Source: Pictodentalium vernedei (lineage: Eukaryota; Mollusca; Scaphopoda; Dentaliida; Dentaliidae). From it: 64,000 nucleotides of DNA. The translations under genes and the position numbers were made by a program. The stretch covers positions 168,597,453-168,661,452 of the forward strand of contig CM062290.1 of NCBI GenBank assembly GCA_031216915.1. The letters run 5' to 3'. How positions within the stretch are numbered: the first letter of the stretch is position 1; the number at the start of each line of letters is the position of its first letter. This document shows, piece by piece, positions 34,575 to 44,744 of the stretch. The notes beneath the pieces are model-generated. The model had not been told where the DNA came from. It saw nothing but the letters and a program-made list of their open reading frames with translations, and did not search any database.

Positions 34575-35088
34575 GTGTCACTCGAAGACACATTAAAAGA
34601 GCGAACCTACCCACTACCCACCTTAAAACAACAACATGGCTATATTATTCAAAACCCATACACTGTGTGTGAAGCCATAAATTGCATCTTCTGCCCCAGC
34701 TTAGAGCACAACTTTTGGTTCCCCAGTTCCATCACAAAAAAATGTTATAAAGAGCCACATCATGTTAACTGCATGACCAGAAATTACATTTATGTGCTCA
34801 CCTGCAGAATTTGCAAAAAAACAACACGTAGGCAAAATGAAAAGAAACTTCCACATCTGCTTATGGGAACACCTAGCAGACATCAAACATTCACGACAGA
34901 CAATAGTCGCAATTCATTTCAACGATACCAAATGCAGATCAACCGTACTTTATTGCATCTTTCAAATTCTCCAGTCAGAGCATCAGGAAAGCAGCCATTC
35001 TGAAATAAGGAGATGCACACAAGAAATCCAATGGATCTACAAGCTGTGCACTCTCGCCCCATTAGGTCAGAACAGAAGTGATTTTTAA
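34575..35088 (+). pseudogene. Penelope-like element, C-terminal GIY-YIG remnant
   Basis: Two overlapping frames together give a Cys-rich segment (CEAINCIFC ... HHVNCMTRN), then YIYVLTCRICKK, and in the other frame QHVGKMKRNF, LWEHLADIKHS, IVAIHFND and IYKLCTLAPLGQNRSDF. The order (GIY-like YIYVLTC, YVG-like HVG, Arg after KR, EH-L-I, A-HF, final TL-P-G-N) is that of the GIY-YIG endonuclease domain at the C-terminus of Penelope-like retroelements. The reverse transcriptase is absent (5' truncation). The frame breaks in a run of seven A at 34815-34821, and the usual YVG tyrosine is His. It is therefore inactive. It sits inside a family F array, right behind a family M MITE. A host GIY-YIG protein is less likely because of the zinc-binding CxxC context and tail wording. 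Confidence 0.72.
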
Positions 35089-35461
35089 ATTCATTATGCT
35101 CAAAATCTGGACTCCATTAGGGGACCCAAATAATACCCCAGTTGAAGAAAGTGGAATCTGATCCCATAAGGATGTTGAATACTAAATATAAAAAGATTCT
35201 GACTGGTGGTTCTGGCAAAGAAATTGTTTACAGAAATTCCTGATATTGCACTGCGTTAAATTTCAGGCTCCCAAACAACAACTCCGGAACCTGAATTAAA
35301 CAAACTTGAATTTGACCTCTTAAGGATGCTCTATACCAAATAAAATATTTTGACTGGTGGATCTGAAGATTTTTAAAGATTATTCCTTATACTGCACTAT
35401 ATTAAAATCTGTGCTCCCATAAGGAACCCAAATATTAATCAGGGGACTTGCTTTGAACCAA

Positions 35462-35715
35462 GCCAGAAAATAAGCAGACTGTCAACTGCAAAATAAGGTT
35501 CCCAGAGTGTGAATTTAGTGATGCTACCCTACACAGCAGGGCAGCATCACTAAATTTACCCTCTGTGAACCTCAATCTGAATCAGGGTCTCCAAACTAAA
35601 ACAGAAAGAGGTACCCAGAGGATAAATTGGCCTACTGTATGGAATAGCATGGTCAAATTCACCATCTGGGGACCTCATTCTGCAAATGTCAGACTGCTTA
35701 TTTTCAGGCCTGCTT
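35462..35715. mobile_element. Foldback element, family S
   Basis: Left CCAGAAAATAAGCAGACTGT and right CAGACTGCTTATTTTCAGGC are inverted. Internal palindrome GATGCTACCCTACACAGCAG/GGCAGCATC. About 250 bp, non-coding, inserted in a family F array. Confidence 0.7.
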
Positions 35716-37206
35716 TGAACACACTTCAATCTTCCCAACCCCCCTTAAATTACCATAAATTAAAATTCAGGCTCCCATAAGAGCCCAAATATCAATTCAG
35801 GAACTTTATTTGAACAAACATGGATCTGACTCTTCCAAGGATGCTGTATATACCAAAAATCAAAAGATTCTGACTGGGGAATCTGTAGAAGATTTGTAAA
35901 GATTATTCCTCATATTTCACTAAGTTTAAGGTCGGGCTCCCATAGGCAGCCCTAATTATTATCCAAGGTTCTTGGTTTGAACAAACTTAAATCTGACCTC
36001 TGTAACAATGTCGAATGCAAAATATCAAAAGATTCTGACTGGAGGATCTGAAGAAATTTTTTTTTAGAGATTATTCCCCATATTACTCCAAGTTAAAATA
36101 TAATCTCCCATAGAAAGCCCAAATATTAACCGAGTGACTTGATTTGAACAAATTTGAATCTGACTACTGTAAGGATGCTACACACAAAACATCAAAAGAT
36201 TCTGACCAGTGGTTCTGGAGAAGATTTTTAAGATCATTCCTCATATTGCACTAAGTTAAAATTCAGACTGCAATAGGCAGCACAAGTTTTAACCCAGGGA
36301 TTAAATTTTTATAAATGTGAATCTGACTCACCTAAGGAATGAGTATACTGTATATCAAAAGATTCTGATGGGGGGTTCGTGAGAAGATTTTCAACAATAT
36401 CCCTCATACTGCACTAAGTTAAAATTTGGGTTCCAGTAAGGAGTCCAAATATTAATTTAAGGACTTTATTTTGATAAACTTTAGTCTGATCCATGTAAGG
36501 ATGCTGTATTCCAAAAATCAAAATATTTTGACCAGTGGATGTGAAGAAAATTTTTAAAGAATATTCCCCATATTGCACCGAGTTAAAATTTGGGCTCTCA
36601 TAGAGAAACCCAATTATAAACCAATGGGGTTGATTTGAACTAACTTGAATCTGACTCCTGTAAGAATTCTGTATACCATATATCAAAAGATTCTACCAGT
36701 AGTTTTGTAGAAGAGTTTGAAAGATCATTCTTCATATTGCACCAAGTTAAAATCAAGCGCCAATAGGGAATCTGAATATAAACATAGGGACTTTGTTTCA
36801 ACAAACTTACATCTGACCTCCCTAAGACTGCAGTATACCAAATATCAAACAATTCTGAGTAGTGGATCTGAAGATGATGATTTTTAAAGTTACAATTCAG
36901 GCCCCATGGGGAGTCCCAATATTAACTGGTGGATTTAATTTGAACAGAAGTGAATCTGAGCCCTGTTACGATGTTGTACACCAAATATTAAGAACTCAGA
37001 TATGAACCAAGTGGCTTAATGTTAACAAACTTGTATCTCCACATGATACACGAAAAAGTGGGGTATCAAACCTGATCAAGTGACTTCATTACATAACATT
37101 ATAACTGAATTTTAACATATATCTAATTAAAGGTCACTTTCAGATCCATGGCAATCTCATGACTGCAATGCTGTACAAGATCAGGATTAGCCACTCATTT
37201 ATACTT

Positions 37207-37556
37207 GTGCTAAGGAGTGCAGTGGCTGTGGTTATGGTATTGGACTTCAAACCAAAAGGTCAACATTTCGATCCCCACCAGGGGTAAGGTAACAACACAG
37301 TGTCCTTAGGCAAGACACTTCATCCTGATTGTTCATGTGGGGGCACGGTGGCACTGTGTACAAAGGTGTACTGCACATTGATGGTGCACTTGTCTTCAAC
37401 TAATGCTAACCCTGCTTGTGCAGAGTTAGTACGCTGGGGAGTCAGACAGTTGTTCACCATTGACAGTGGTTCTCCAGCCTTCTCCACTTTAAAGCTGTCC
37501 GACACGAAGTGACCCTGGATGCTGAAAAAAGTGTTATTAAACCCCAATAAATAAAT
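37207..37556 (+). mobile_element. tRNA-derived SINE
   Basis: The head (37214-37285) has an A-box-like GTGGTTATGGTATTGGACTT and a B-box-like GGTCAACATTTCGATCCCC. The central domain (GGGGGCACGGTGGCACTGTG, GTGTACTGCACATTGATGGT) is the same as in the 5S-headed SINE at 13950. It ends GTTATTAAACCCCAATAAAT with an ATAAATAA tail. The ORFs on both strands are incidental. Confidence 0.82.
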
Positions 37557-38099
37557 AAACCTACACTGTCCGCTTCAACCCAGAAAGTGGTTACCAGGCT
37601 GTTTTAGCAGTAAAGCAGAACTTGTTTGTTTTTTTATTGAGGTTAAGCATCACTTTTAACATCCAAGGTCACATCGTATCAGAGTTTTAGAGAAGGAGTA
37701 GGTAGCCAGGAGCACAAAGAGATGACCATTGAGCAGCATAAGCAACTGTTAAGACTTTCACAAAATAAAAGCTCTGGACAAGCAGAGTTAAAGGAGGCTG
37801 AACACAAGTGCACTTGCCCTCTGATTGGATGAGAGCTGGAGTAGTTTCTTTTATGTTTACGGCTCCAGTAGCAAATGTTACCATCTGATGTCACAACACG
37901 AAATATTTGAAATGATGTCCCCCGTTTCATAATTGTTTCATCAACAGAGTGACTAGCAAGCCGCTTCATTTTTCTGGATTTTTCACATATGTAGCAGACA
38001 GTGTTCAGAATGAAGTGTTGTATAAATTACAAACAAATTTATGATTTGAACTAAGATGGAATGAGTTTATCTGATTTATTTCATATTTATTCACTGCTG
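37557..38099. other. SINE body fragment, then unrecognised sequence
   Basis: 37562-37625 (GAAAGTGGTTACCAGGCTGT, CAGTAAAGCAGAACTTGTT) resembles the body of the SINE at 41847. 37679-37969 holds a 96-codon minus-strand ORF without recognisable domains; I do not call it a gene. Confidence 0.35.
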
Positions 38100-38129
38100 T
38101 AGTGGGGTACACAAGGTTTATTTACTAAA

Positions 38130-38405
38130 CTTGTGATCCTTAAAAGTTGCCTGGAACAAGGCAACTTTTAACGATCATAAGTTCAGGAAGTAAGACTCTT
38201 GTTTCACGATATAGGTTTTGGGCTGTGGGTAGGATCGTATTGGAACATATACATTATTGTGAAAAATTGATGGTAACATGGTCTGAGGTTTGTGGCTCGG
38301 AGCATACGTTCAACCTCAACACTTTATGTCTCATATGAACATAAGCCCTGAGCGGCAAACCTCAGACCATGTTACTGTCCATTCATCACAATAACTTATA
38401 ATGTG
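38130..38405. repeat. Two adjacent foldbacks
   Basis: AAAGTTGCCTGGAACAAGGC/AACTTT forms a small palindrome at 38142-38172. A larger one pairs ATGGTAACATGGTCTGAGGT (about 38268) with ACCTCAGACCATGTTACTGT (about 38360), with outer arms ATTATTGTGA/TCACAATAA. No ends or target duplication assigned. Confidence 0.6.
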
Positions 38406-38445
38406 GGGAATCGGGATTAAGTATCCCAGGCCTGGCATTATTAAT

Positions 38446-39806
38446 GAAAGTATCGATGACACTGTAGCTTAACATAACTGTGTGTAGTGTTTGATGAAAA
38501 GGATGATGTTCAATGTTTATAAAAGGATTATGAAATAAGACAAGTATTGTGATAATTGAGAATATGTTAATTTCTGCTCCCAATATGCTATCTTTTCAGT
38601 AAGAATAATTTGTGGTGTAGACTGTATGTCAACCGAAGTTAAAAGTTACAGTAAAATCATTCCAAAACGAGTCATCTTACCAGGTTACAATGAAATCCCT
38701 TCATAAATATAACTCGTAGACTTTGCTAAAGGAATATAGGTCATGTGAGTGTTCAGTGGTCACGGCTGACCGATCATGACCAAAATAGGAGAGTCTCATC
38801 TAGATATCTACCAAGTTAACCTACCAAGTTACAAAGAAATCCCTTCATAAAAACAACCTGTAGACAGAGCTAAATGAGTGACATGATGAGGCGACGGTAA
38901 CAGCTGACCAATCGTGACCAAAATAGGACAGTCTCATCAAGACATCATATCGAGTTACCCTTCCAAGTTACAATGAAATCACTTCATAAATATGAACTGT
39001 AGACTATGTTAAACAAATCTAGGTCACATGCCTGTGCAGCCATCGCAGTTGACTGATCACAGCCAAAATAGGACATTCTCATCTATACATTATACTGAGT
39101 CATCCTATAAATTTGCAATGAAATCCCTTCATAAATGCAAGCTGTAGACTGTGGTAAAGGAATCTAGGTAACATGCTCCTGCGGCCATCACGGTTGTCTG
39201 AACCCAACCAAAATAGGACGTTTTCATCTAGACATTATACAGTCATCCTACGAAGTTACAATAAAATCCCTTCAAACATACGACCTGTAGACTGTGCTAA
39301 AGGTTCCGGGCCTGTACTGCCATCACGACCAAAAGGGGACGTTCTCATCTAGACCTTATACGCAGTCATCCTACCAAGTTACAAAGAAATCCCTTTGTAA
39401 ATACAACCTGTAGACTGTGTTAAAGGTTTTTGGGTTTGGGACTTGTGTACCCATCACAGTTGACTGATAGCGACCAAAAGGGGACGTTCTTATCCAGATA
39501 TTATACAGAGTCATTCTACCAAGTTACAATGAAATCCCTTCATAAATATGGCCTGTAGACTGTGCTAAAGTTTTTGGAGTTTCGGGCTTGCATAGTCTCA
39601 TGGTTGACCGATCGCAACCAAAAGGGGACGTTCTAATCTAGACATGGCCTTAGACCTACATATGAAGACAAGAACTATAGGGTGTAGTCTGTGCTAAAGG
39701 AGATGTGAACAGACTCACAAGCTTACAGAGTGACAGACTAACAGACTCATAGACTTCCACACACGTGATGGCAATAGATTATCTTGACTTTGTCAAGTTA
39801 AACTAA
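38446..39806 (+). mobile_element. Tandem-array element, family E, copy 2
   Basis: Starts GAAAGTATCGATGACACTGT and AGCTTAAC, with the same leader as copy 1 (GATGAAAAGGATGATGTTCA, AAAGGATTATGAAATAAGAC). About seven 140-bp units follow, then the trailer (GTGAACAGACTCAC) and a hairpin end CTTGACTTTGTCAAGTTAAA/CTAA. Fewer units and no regular higher-order pattern compared with copy 1. Confidence 0.78.
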
Positions 39807-39837
39807 AAATGCAGAAGGCCTAAAATTCACTCCCCTC

Positions 39838-40191
39838 GTATGGCCTGGGTGAGCGATTAGCTCTCCTCAAGCATATAAAAGCTAAAAGTGTCAAAATGAA
39901 GTTTTGCTAAAAATGAATTCTTCCTAGTGGGCTTTGTACATTTTATTTAGGACTGCTAACAAGGTAGTCTCTGCTAGCAAGGCCCAGAGGTTTAGGAGGG
40001 ACAGTGTGGCCATCTTACAGAGACCACGAACATATCAGAGATCTGAAAAGACATGGGTTTCAGGAATAGACTGTTAAGGTAATCATTTTTTTCTAAGGCC
40101 AAGAGGGCTAGTTTTTGCCCTCCTAAATTTTTTTCAAGCTGATCAGTAGGCGAGTGAATAAATCGCTCTCCTGAAAATGCCAGGCCTGGTA
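39838..40191. repeat. Possible inverted-repeat element
   Basis: GCCTGGGTGAGCGATTAGCT at the left and CGCTCTCCTGAAAATGCCAG/GC at the right are partly inverted. The interior is not recognised. Weak evidence. Confidence 0.35.
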
Positions 40192-40251
40192 TCCTGCCCA
40201 AGGACAAATTTTGAAACAAATCATGCCAGTTCCATTCATACTGTACTGACA

Positions 40252-40345
40252 GTTATTTATTTTATTGGTGTTTGAGGTCACATAATTCTGCACCAAACTT
40301 GACTGCAACATGGAAATAAAGTCAAGTTCAGTCAATCACCTATAC
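40252..40345 (-). mobile_element. SINE 3' fragment
   Basis: TTTATTGGTGTTTGAGGTCA and CAACATGGAAATAAAGTCAA match the 3' part (read on the minus strand) of the SINE at 41847. Confidence 0.65.
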
Positions 40346-40384
40346 AGAGTTTTTTGCCTGGATTTTTGTTTGCAGATTCAAATT

Positions 40385-40556
40385 CAGTGGAACCCTGTTA
40401 AATGAATAGCCACTTTGCCAGTGAAGATTATTCAATTAACAGGGGTATTCAATTAATACAGATTGTGTCACTTTCCTGAATTCTAGAGATAAACTTGGCA
40501 TTCATTCTATTATATCTTGTTTGACAGAGCTCCATAAGCTCTGTCAATAAGATATA
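40385..40556 (+). mobile_element. Left half of TA-type MITE, family J
   Basis: CAGTGGAACCCTGTTAAATG at the end, then ATTCAATTAACAGGGGTATT and the palindromic core TTGTTTGACAGAGCTCCATA. The right half is lost. Confidence 0.7.
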
Positions 40557-40704
40557 TAGAGGATATCTAGTGTTTTTGAGAGGATACCAAAAATCATCTC
40601 ATCAGTGACCGAGAAAATGGTTATGTTCGCTCATGCTGGTATCCACTCAGAAACTAGATTTTCTTTTTATTAAATGCTTTTATAAGAATCTGATAATTCC
40701 AATT

Positions 40705-40870
40705 GATAATTCCACTTGTTTCAACCTTGAATTGATGCATGAAGGTAAACAGCTGATGCGCAATGATATGAGGAAGTGATCTGATCGATACTTGGAACAG
40801 GTAGCGTCTTGCGATCTGATTCAGCTGGCAGGTTTCATGCATCAATTCAAGGTGAATAAGTGTTGAATTA
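40705..40870. repeat. Foldback
   Basis: CCTTGAATTGATGCATGAA (about 40725) pairs with TTCATGCATCAATTCAAGG (about 40835). The outer arms ACTTGTTTCAA and TGAATAAGTG pair loosely. A third, direct copy of the outer arm wording occurs after 40950 (CTTCACCTTGAAGTGATG). Confidence 0.6.
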
Positions 40871-41021
40871 TTGCCGGGAATAATGGGTACCGATTATCCA
40901 CTCAAAAACACTAGGTTTTCTTTTCATTATATGTTTTTGGAACAATTTTATCATTAACAGTGATAATTTGATTCGTCTTCACCTTGAAGTGATGTTTTGA
41001 AAGCCGCCATTTTGACTGATA

Positions 41022-41447
41022 CAGTGGAGCCCACTTAATTGGATATCTCTTAATTGTATATCCCTGTTAATTGAATATAATTTTCAAACACAAAACCATT
41101 TACCATACCTTCAGTACAAATTTGACCTGTTAATTGCATATGGGTTGTAGAGTAAACTCCTGTTAATTGTATATAAATTTTTGTAATATGTCGAAAAAAT
41201 TACTGTGACACGCACCAAATTCCCCTTATTTATCAACCTTTTTGGCCTCACTACACCCAATACAGGCATTTATTCTATTATATCTTGTTTGACAGAGCTT
41301 TATGAGCTCTGTCAAACAAGATATAATAGAATAAATGCTCAGTTTGCCCCCAGAACACAGGAAACTGACCAAATCCCTGTTAATTGTATACTCCTGTTAA
41401 TTAATTTTCATTGGCAAAATGGATATTCACTTAAGAGGATTCTACTG
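41022..41447 (-). mobile_element. TA-type palindromic MITE, family J, complete
   Basis: Ends CAGTGGAGCCCACTTAATTG and CACTTAAGAGGATTCTACTG, with TA on both sides (41020-41021 and 41448-41449). CAG-TG ends with TA duplication fit the pogo/Tc1-mariner group. The centre is a palindrome with about 30-base arms: TTGTTTGACAGAGCTTTATG and inverse. 426 bp, non-coding, opposite orientation to the copy at 55864. Confidence 0.85.
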
Positions 41448-41529
41448 TACCATGTAAGTGAAAATTTCTATATTTTCACAGTGGGGGATGTGATTTCTTT
41501 CTGCAATATTTAAGATAATCTATTGTTTA

Positions 41530-42100
41530 GAGTATAATAAAATAGATTAAATGCCTGTATTGGATATACTGAGGCCAAAATAGGTCTATAAACAAAGGAA
41601 AACTGGGGTGAGTCGGGGTAATTTCTCGACTCACATTATAGCTTCCTGTCGGATCCAAATTTTACAATGTTGTCTTCTGTATATTTGTTTGAAGATATTG
41701 AATGAATATTGTTTAAACTAATTTCTTGACAGGTTACACAAATTTTTATTCAGTTAACAGGAGTTGACTCTCTGAGCAATATTCAATTAACAGATCAAAT
41801 TTGTCCTGGAGGTAGGGTAAATGGTTTTGTGTTGAGAAATTATATTATTTATTTATTTATTGGTGTTTAAGGTCACATACTTCTGCACAATGTCTAATCA
41901 TAACCACAACATGGAGATAAAGTCAAGGTCAGTCAATCATTTATACCCCATGTTGCCTATTTTAGAGGACTCGCACCCCAAGCATTACTGACTGGGTCCT
42001 ATTTCACCAGTGAAACTGAGCTTGTTTTCCTCAGTAAACAAGCACTGCTACACTTCCCAGGGTTTCCACAGGGGAGGAAATTATATTCAATTGAGAGGGT
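41530..42100 (+). mobile_element. Right half of TA-type MITE, family J, split by a SINE
   Basis: TAAATGCCTGTATTGGATAT, ATTTTTATTCAGTTAACAGG and GGTTTTGTGTTGAGAAATTA follow the consensus. A SINE interrupts it at 41847-42076, and TTCAATTGAGAGGG resumes after it. Confidence 0.75.
41847..42076 (-). mobile_element. Complete SINE with 11-bp target duplication
   Basis: GAAATTATATT stands on both sides (41836-41846 and 42077-42087). The minus strand reads from CCCCTGTGGAAACCCTGGGA to a tail of ATAAATAAATAAT type preceded by GTGACCTTAAACACC. About 230 bp. I see no clear pol III boxes at its head, so it may be 5'-truncated or of a different head class. Confidence 0.85.
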
Positions 42101-42120
42101 ACATCAGGGCTCTTCACAGC

Positions 42121-42740
42121 AAGAAACATGTGAAATCAAAGAAACAAATTTCTCTCAGTTTTCATCACAACTTACATTTTGTAAATGCAGTTCACTTTCA
42201 CAGCAAATGATTATTTTTAATTCTGATATACATACACTATGGCCCAGAAGATTTAGATGTAAAGCATCAATGTAAGATTGTTTCTCATCTACAAATTGTT
42301 ACTGTTATAATTTAGATAACATAACACACGTTAATGAGACAGATTCTGGTGAATCCTTTCACTGCTATAATATTTTTTTTGTAAATCAGGGATGTGGATT
42401 CAGGGATGTATATTTCTGAAAAGACCAGTGAAAAAAAGAATGCAACTAAGCCAGAGAATACACACTTTCTCAACTGAGAGAGTTGTCTAAGGGATTATGT
42501 ACCAATGGTGGATTACTATTACTTATAGTGTAATTTAACATATTGTGATAGCTACCCACTAAAAAGACCACCGTTTCATATCTTAAATCCATATCTGATA
42601 TTGAGACCTGGGTTCGTACACAATTTTCTGAGTGATATTCCAGTACTTATCAAGTGTTTTCCAGTTCTAAATAAAGAAAATTCCAGTACTTTTCAGTTGC
42701 ATGTAAATATTATATTGAAGTGGTACAAACCAAAGTACCC
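42121..42740. other. No recognised feature
   Basis: AT-rich, short ORFs only. Confidence 0.3.
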
Positions 42741-42880
42741 AGACAGAAACACTGAAAGAAATTACAGACTTGTCAACATACTGTGCCTGCACAAGCAGGG
42801 TCAGCATTGCTTGAGGACAAGTACACCATCGACGTGCAGTACTCCTTAGTACACAGCACCACCATGCTCTCATGTCGGCA
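42741..42880 (-). mobile_element. Internal fragment of a SINE
   Basis: ACACCATCGACGTGCAGTAC, TGCCTGCACAAGCAGGGTCA and TAGTACACAGCACCACCATG are the inverse of the central domain found in the SINEs at 13950 and 37207. Confidence 0.72.
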
Positions 42881-43208
42881 ATTTGGATAATGCCTTTCCC
42901 GAGAACACAATGCAGTTAATCAAGGTGGCAATCAGTCTGAAGTCCAATGCTGTAAGCATGCAGTCACTATGCTTCCTCGATGATGATTATTTACAACCTG
43001 GAGGGAAAGGCCACAAAAATATTTCACATCCTTATTTTTCAAGTTTGGACGATCTGCAGATTAGCGGCCAGTGGCAACAGCCATGCTCTAAACTCTTACT
43101 CCTCTTAAGAGTTGGAATGTTGAAAAAAACACTCTCCATGTGTTGATGGCATGATTTCGTACCTGTCATTCCACTTGCCAAATTTTTTTTTGTTCCATTT
43201 TAATCATA

Positions 43209-43421
43209 CAGTACAAGTTAAAATAATTTGTAGCATAACCACAATAAACTGACTATACTGCTGCTCCTGCACTGATAATATCAGAATCTGACATCATTTT
43301 CGGGAAATCTCTCAATGAGAGCTTTCCAGAAAATGATGTCAGATTCTGGTCTTATCAGTGTAGGAAGAGACAGATACATAGTTTATGGTGGCAGTTTTGT
43401 AAATTATTTTGACTTGTACTG
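43209..43421. mobile_element. Fully palindromic TA-type MITE
   Basis: TA|CAGTACAAGTTAAAATAAT at the left and ATTATTTTGACTTGTACTG|TA at the right, 213 bp between the TA pairs. Almost the entire element folds back (ATCAGAATCTGACATCATTT with AAATGATGTCAGATTCTGG). CAGTAC ends plus TA fit the pogo/Tc1-mariner group. Confidence 0.85.
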
Positions 43422-43530
43422 TAGATTTCCATTATGCTTCTAATTCACAGCACTCACCGGTGGAGACACAAGAAATATCACTTGAAATGTGCAGAACAGT
43501 AATACAAGAAAAATATCTGGTTTCTGAAGA

Positions 43531-44083
43531 TTTCAAGTGCAGGGAAGCCCTGTTAATTCAATAGTCATTTTGCCAGTAGAAATGATTCAATAACAGGAGT
43601 ATTTGATGAACAGATTTCAAGTGCAGGGGAACCCTGTTAATTGAATAGTCACTTTGCCAGTAGAAATTATTCAATAACAGGAGTATTTGATTAACAGATT
43701 TCTAGTGCAGGGGAACCCTGTTAATTGAATAGTCACTTTGCCAGTAGAAATTATTCAATAACAGGAGTATTTGATTAACAGGGGTTTGGACACTTTCATG
43801 TATTCATGAGATAAACTGAGCATTTAGTCTATTATATTGTGTTATTATATCTGTCAAACATGATGTAATAGATTAAATGCCCATATTGGATATACTGAGG
43901 CCAAACAGGCCTATAAACGAGGTGAATTTGGAGATTGTAAGGGTAATTTCTTGACAATGTACCATTTTTTTAATTCAATTAATGGGAGGGTACTCTATAA
44001 TCTACGTGCAATTAACAGGTCAAATATGTACTGAACGAATGGTATATGGTTTTGTTTTGGAAGTTATATTCACTTAACTGGTA
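43531..44083 (+). mobile_element. TA-type MITE, family J, with triplicated left end
   Basis: An 84-bp unit (TTTCAAGTGCAGGGGAACCC to TATTTGATTAACAG) stands three times head to tail at 43531, 43615 and 43699. The rest of family J follows (CATTTAGTCTATTATATTGT, CTGTCAAACATGATGTAATA, GATATACTGAGGCCAAACAG). The right end is lost next to a family M element. Confidence 0.8.
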
Positions 44084-44265
44084 TAGTGCTATATTATTTT
44101 TCAAAGGTGATTTATAACAAGAGTGTTTTTTCAAAGATTGTATTGATATCAGCATGGAGAGACTTAGTTTAGCAAGATTTTATTCATAAAAAATTGATTT
44201 GTTAATTTATTAGAGAGTGCAAACACGCACTCCCCAATAAATTGTAACAAAATGATTTGATATAA
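44084..44265. mobile_element. MITE, family M, right end decayed
   Basis: TTAACTGGTATAGTGCTATA at the left. The palindromic core is AATTTATTAGAGAGTGCAAA with CACGCACTCCCCAATAAATT. The right arm after GTAACAAAATG is decayed. Confidence 0.6.
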
Positions 44266-44281
44266 AATATTTTTTGTTCTG

Positions 44282-44676
44282 CTGAGCAAACAATAAGCTA
44301 ATGTATGCTATCTTTGTTCTGGGTGAACTCCTCCATTTCTCGACCGATCGAACTCAAATTTTGTACATGGGGGGTAATTCGTCCCTGCAAGTAACATGCG
44401 ATGAGTGCCGTGCCCGTGTGGGGTGACCTTGACCTTGAAATTGATGACCTTGACCTTTTATTTTGAAAAGGCTGGAGCGGTGGGGCTAAAATTTCATATA
44501 TGCAGGTATATTGACCATCGATCATTTTGACTTTATCGGGGTGCCCGTGCAGGGTGATCTTGACCTTGAAATTGGTGACCTTGACCTTTTATTTCGAAAA
44601 CGGCTGAGCCGATCATATCTGAGGGTATATTGATATAACCATCTTCTCCCATGCAACGCCGGGTAACACCCGCTAG
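44282..44676 (+). mobile_element. Non-autonomous Helitron, 3' end
   Basis: Ends CGGGTAACACCCG-CTAG followed by T: a short GC stem-loop directly before CTAG, the classical Helitron 3' terminus. Upstream sequence has repeated GACCTTGACCTTGAAATTG (twice, 44429 and 44550). The 5' boundary is uncertain. No Rep/helicase. Confidence 0.68.
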
Positions 44677-44744
44677 TATTACATAAAATTAAAACAGCCA
44701 CAGTTGGTATTATTTACTCAAATAATACAGATAGATTACCTGTA

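Larger units (their letters stand above)
33714..37070 (+). mobile_element. Tandem-array element, family F, 3' end not found
   Basis: Starts AACAAGAAGCCCCATGGGTT with the subterminal motif CACACCTGAC. At least fifteen diverged units follow up to about 37000. It is interrupted by family M plus a Penelope remnant (34222-35090) and by family S (35462-35715). No terminal hairpin is seen, so the 3' end is deleted or decayed. Confidence 0.68.

Noticed and set aside
34575..35003. Host GIY-YIG nuclease gene
   Set aside because: Frame break in an A run, no reverse transcriptase or host domains, a duplicated tail and a position in repeats all point to a Penelope-like remnant.
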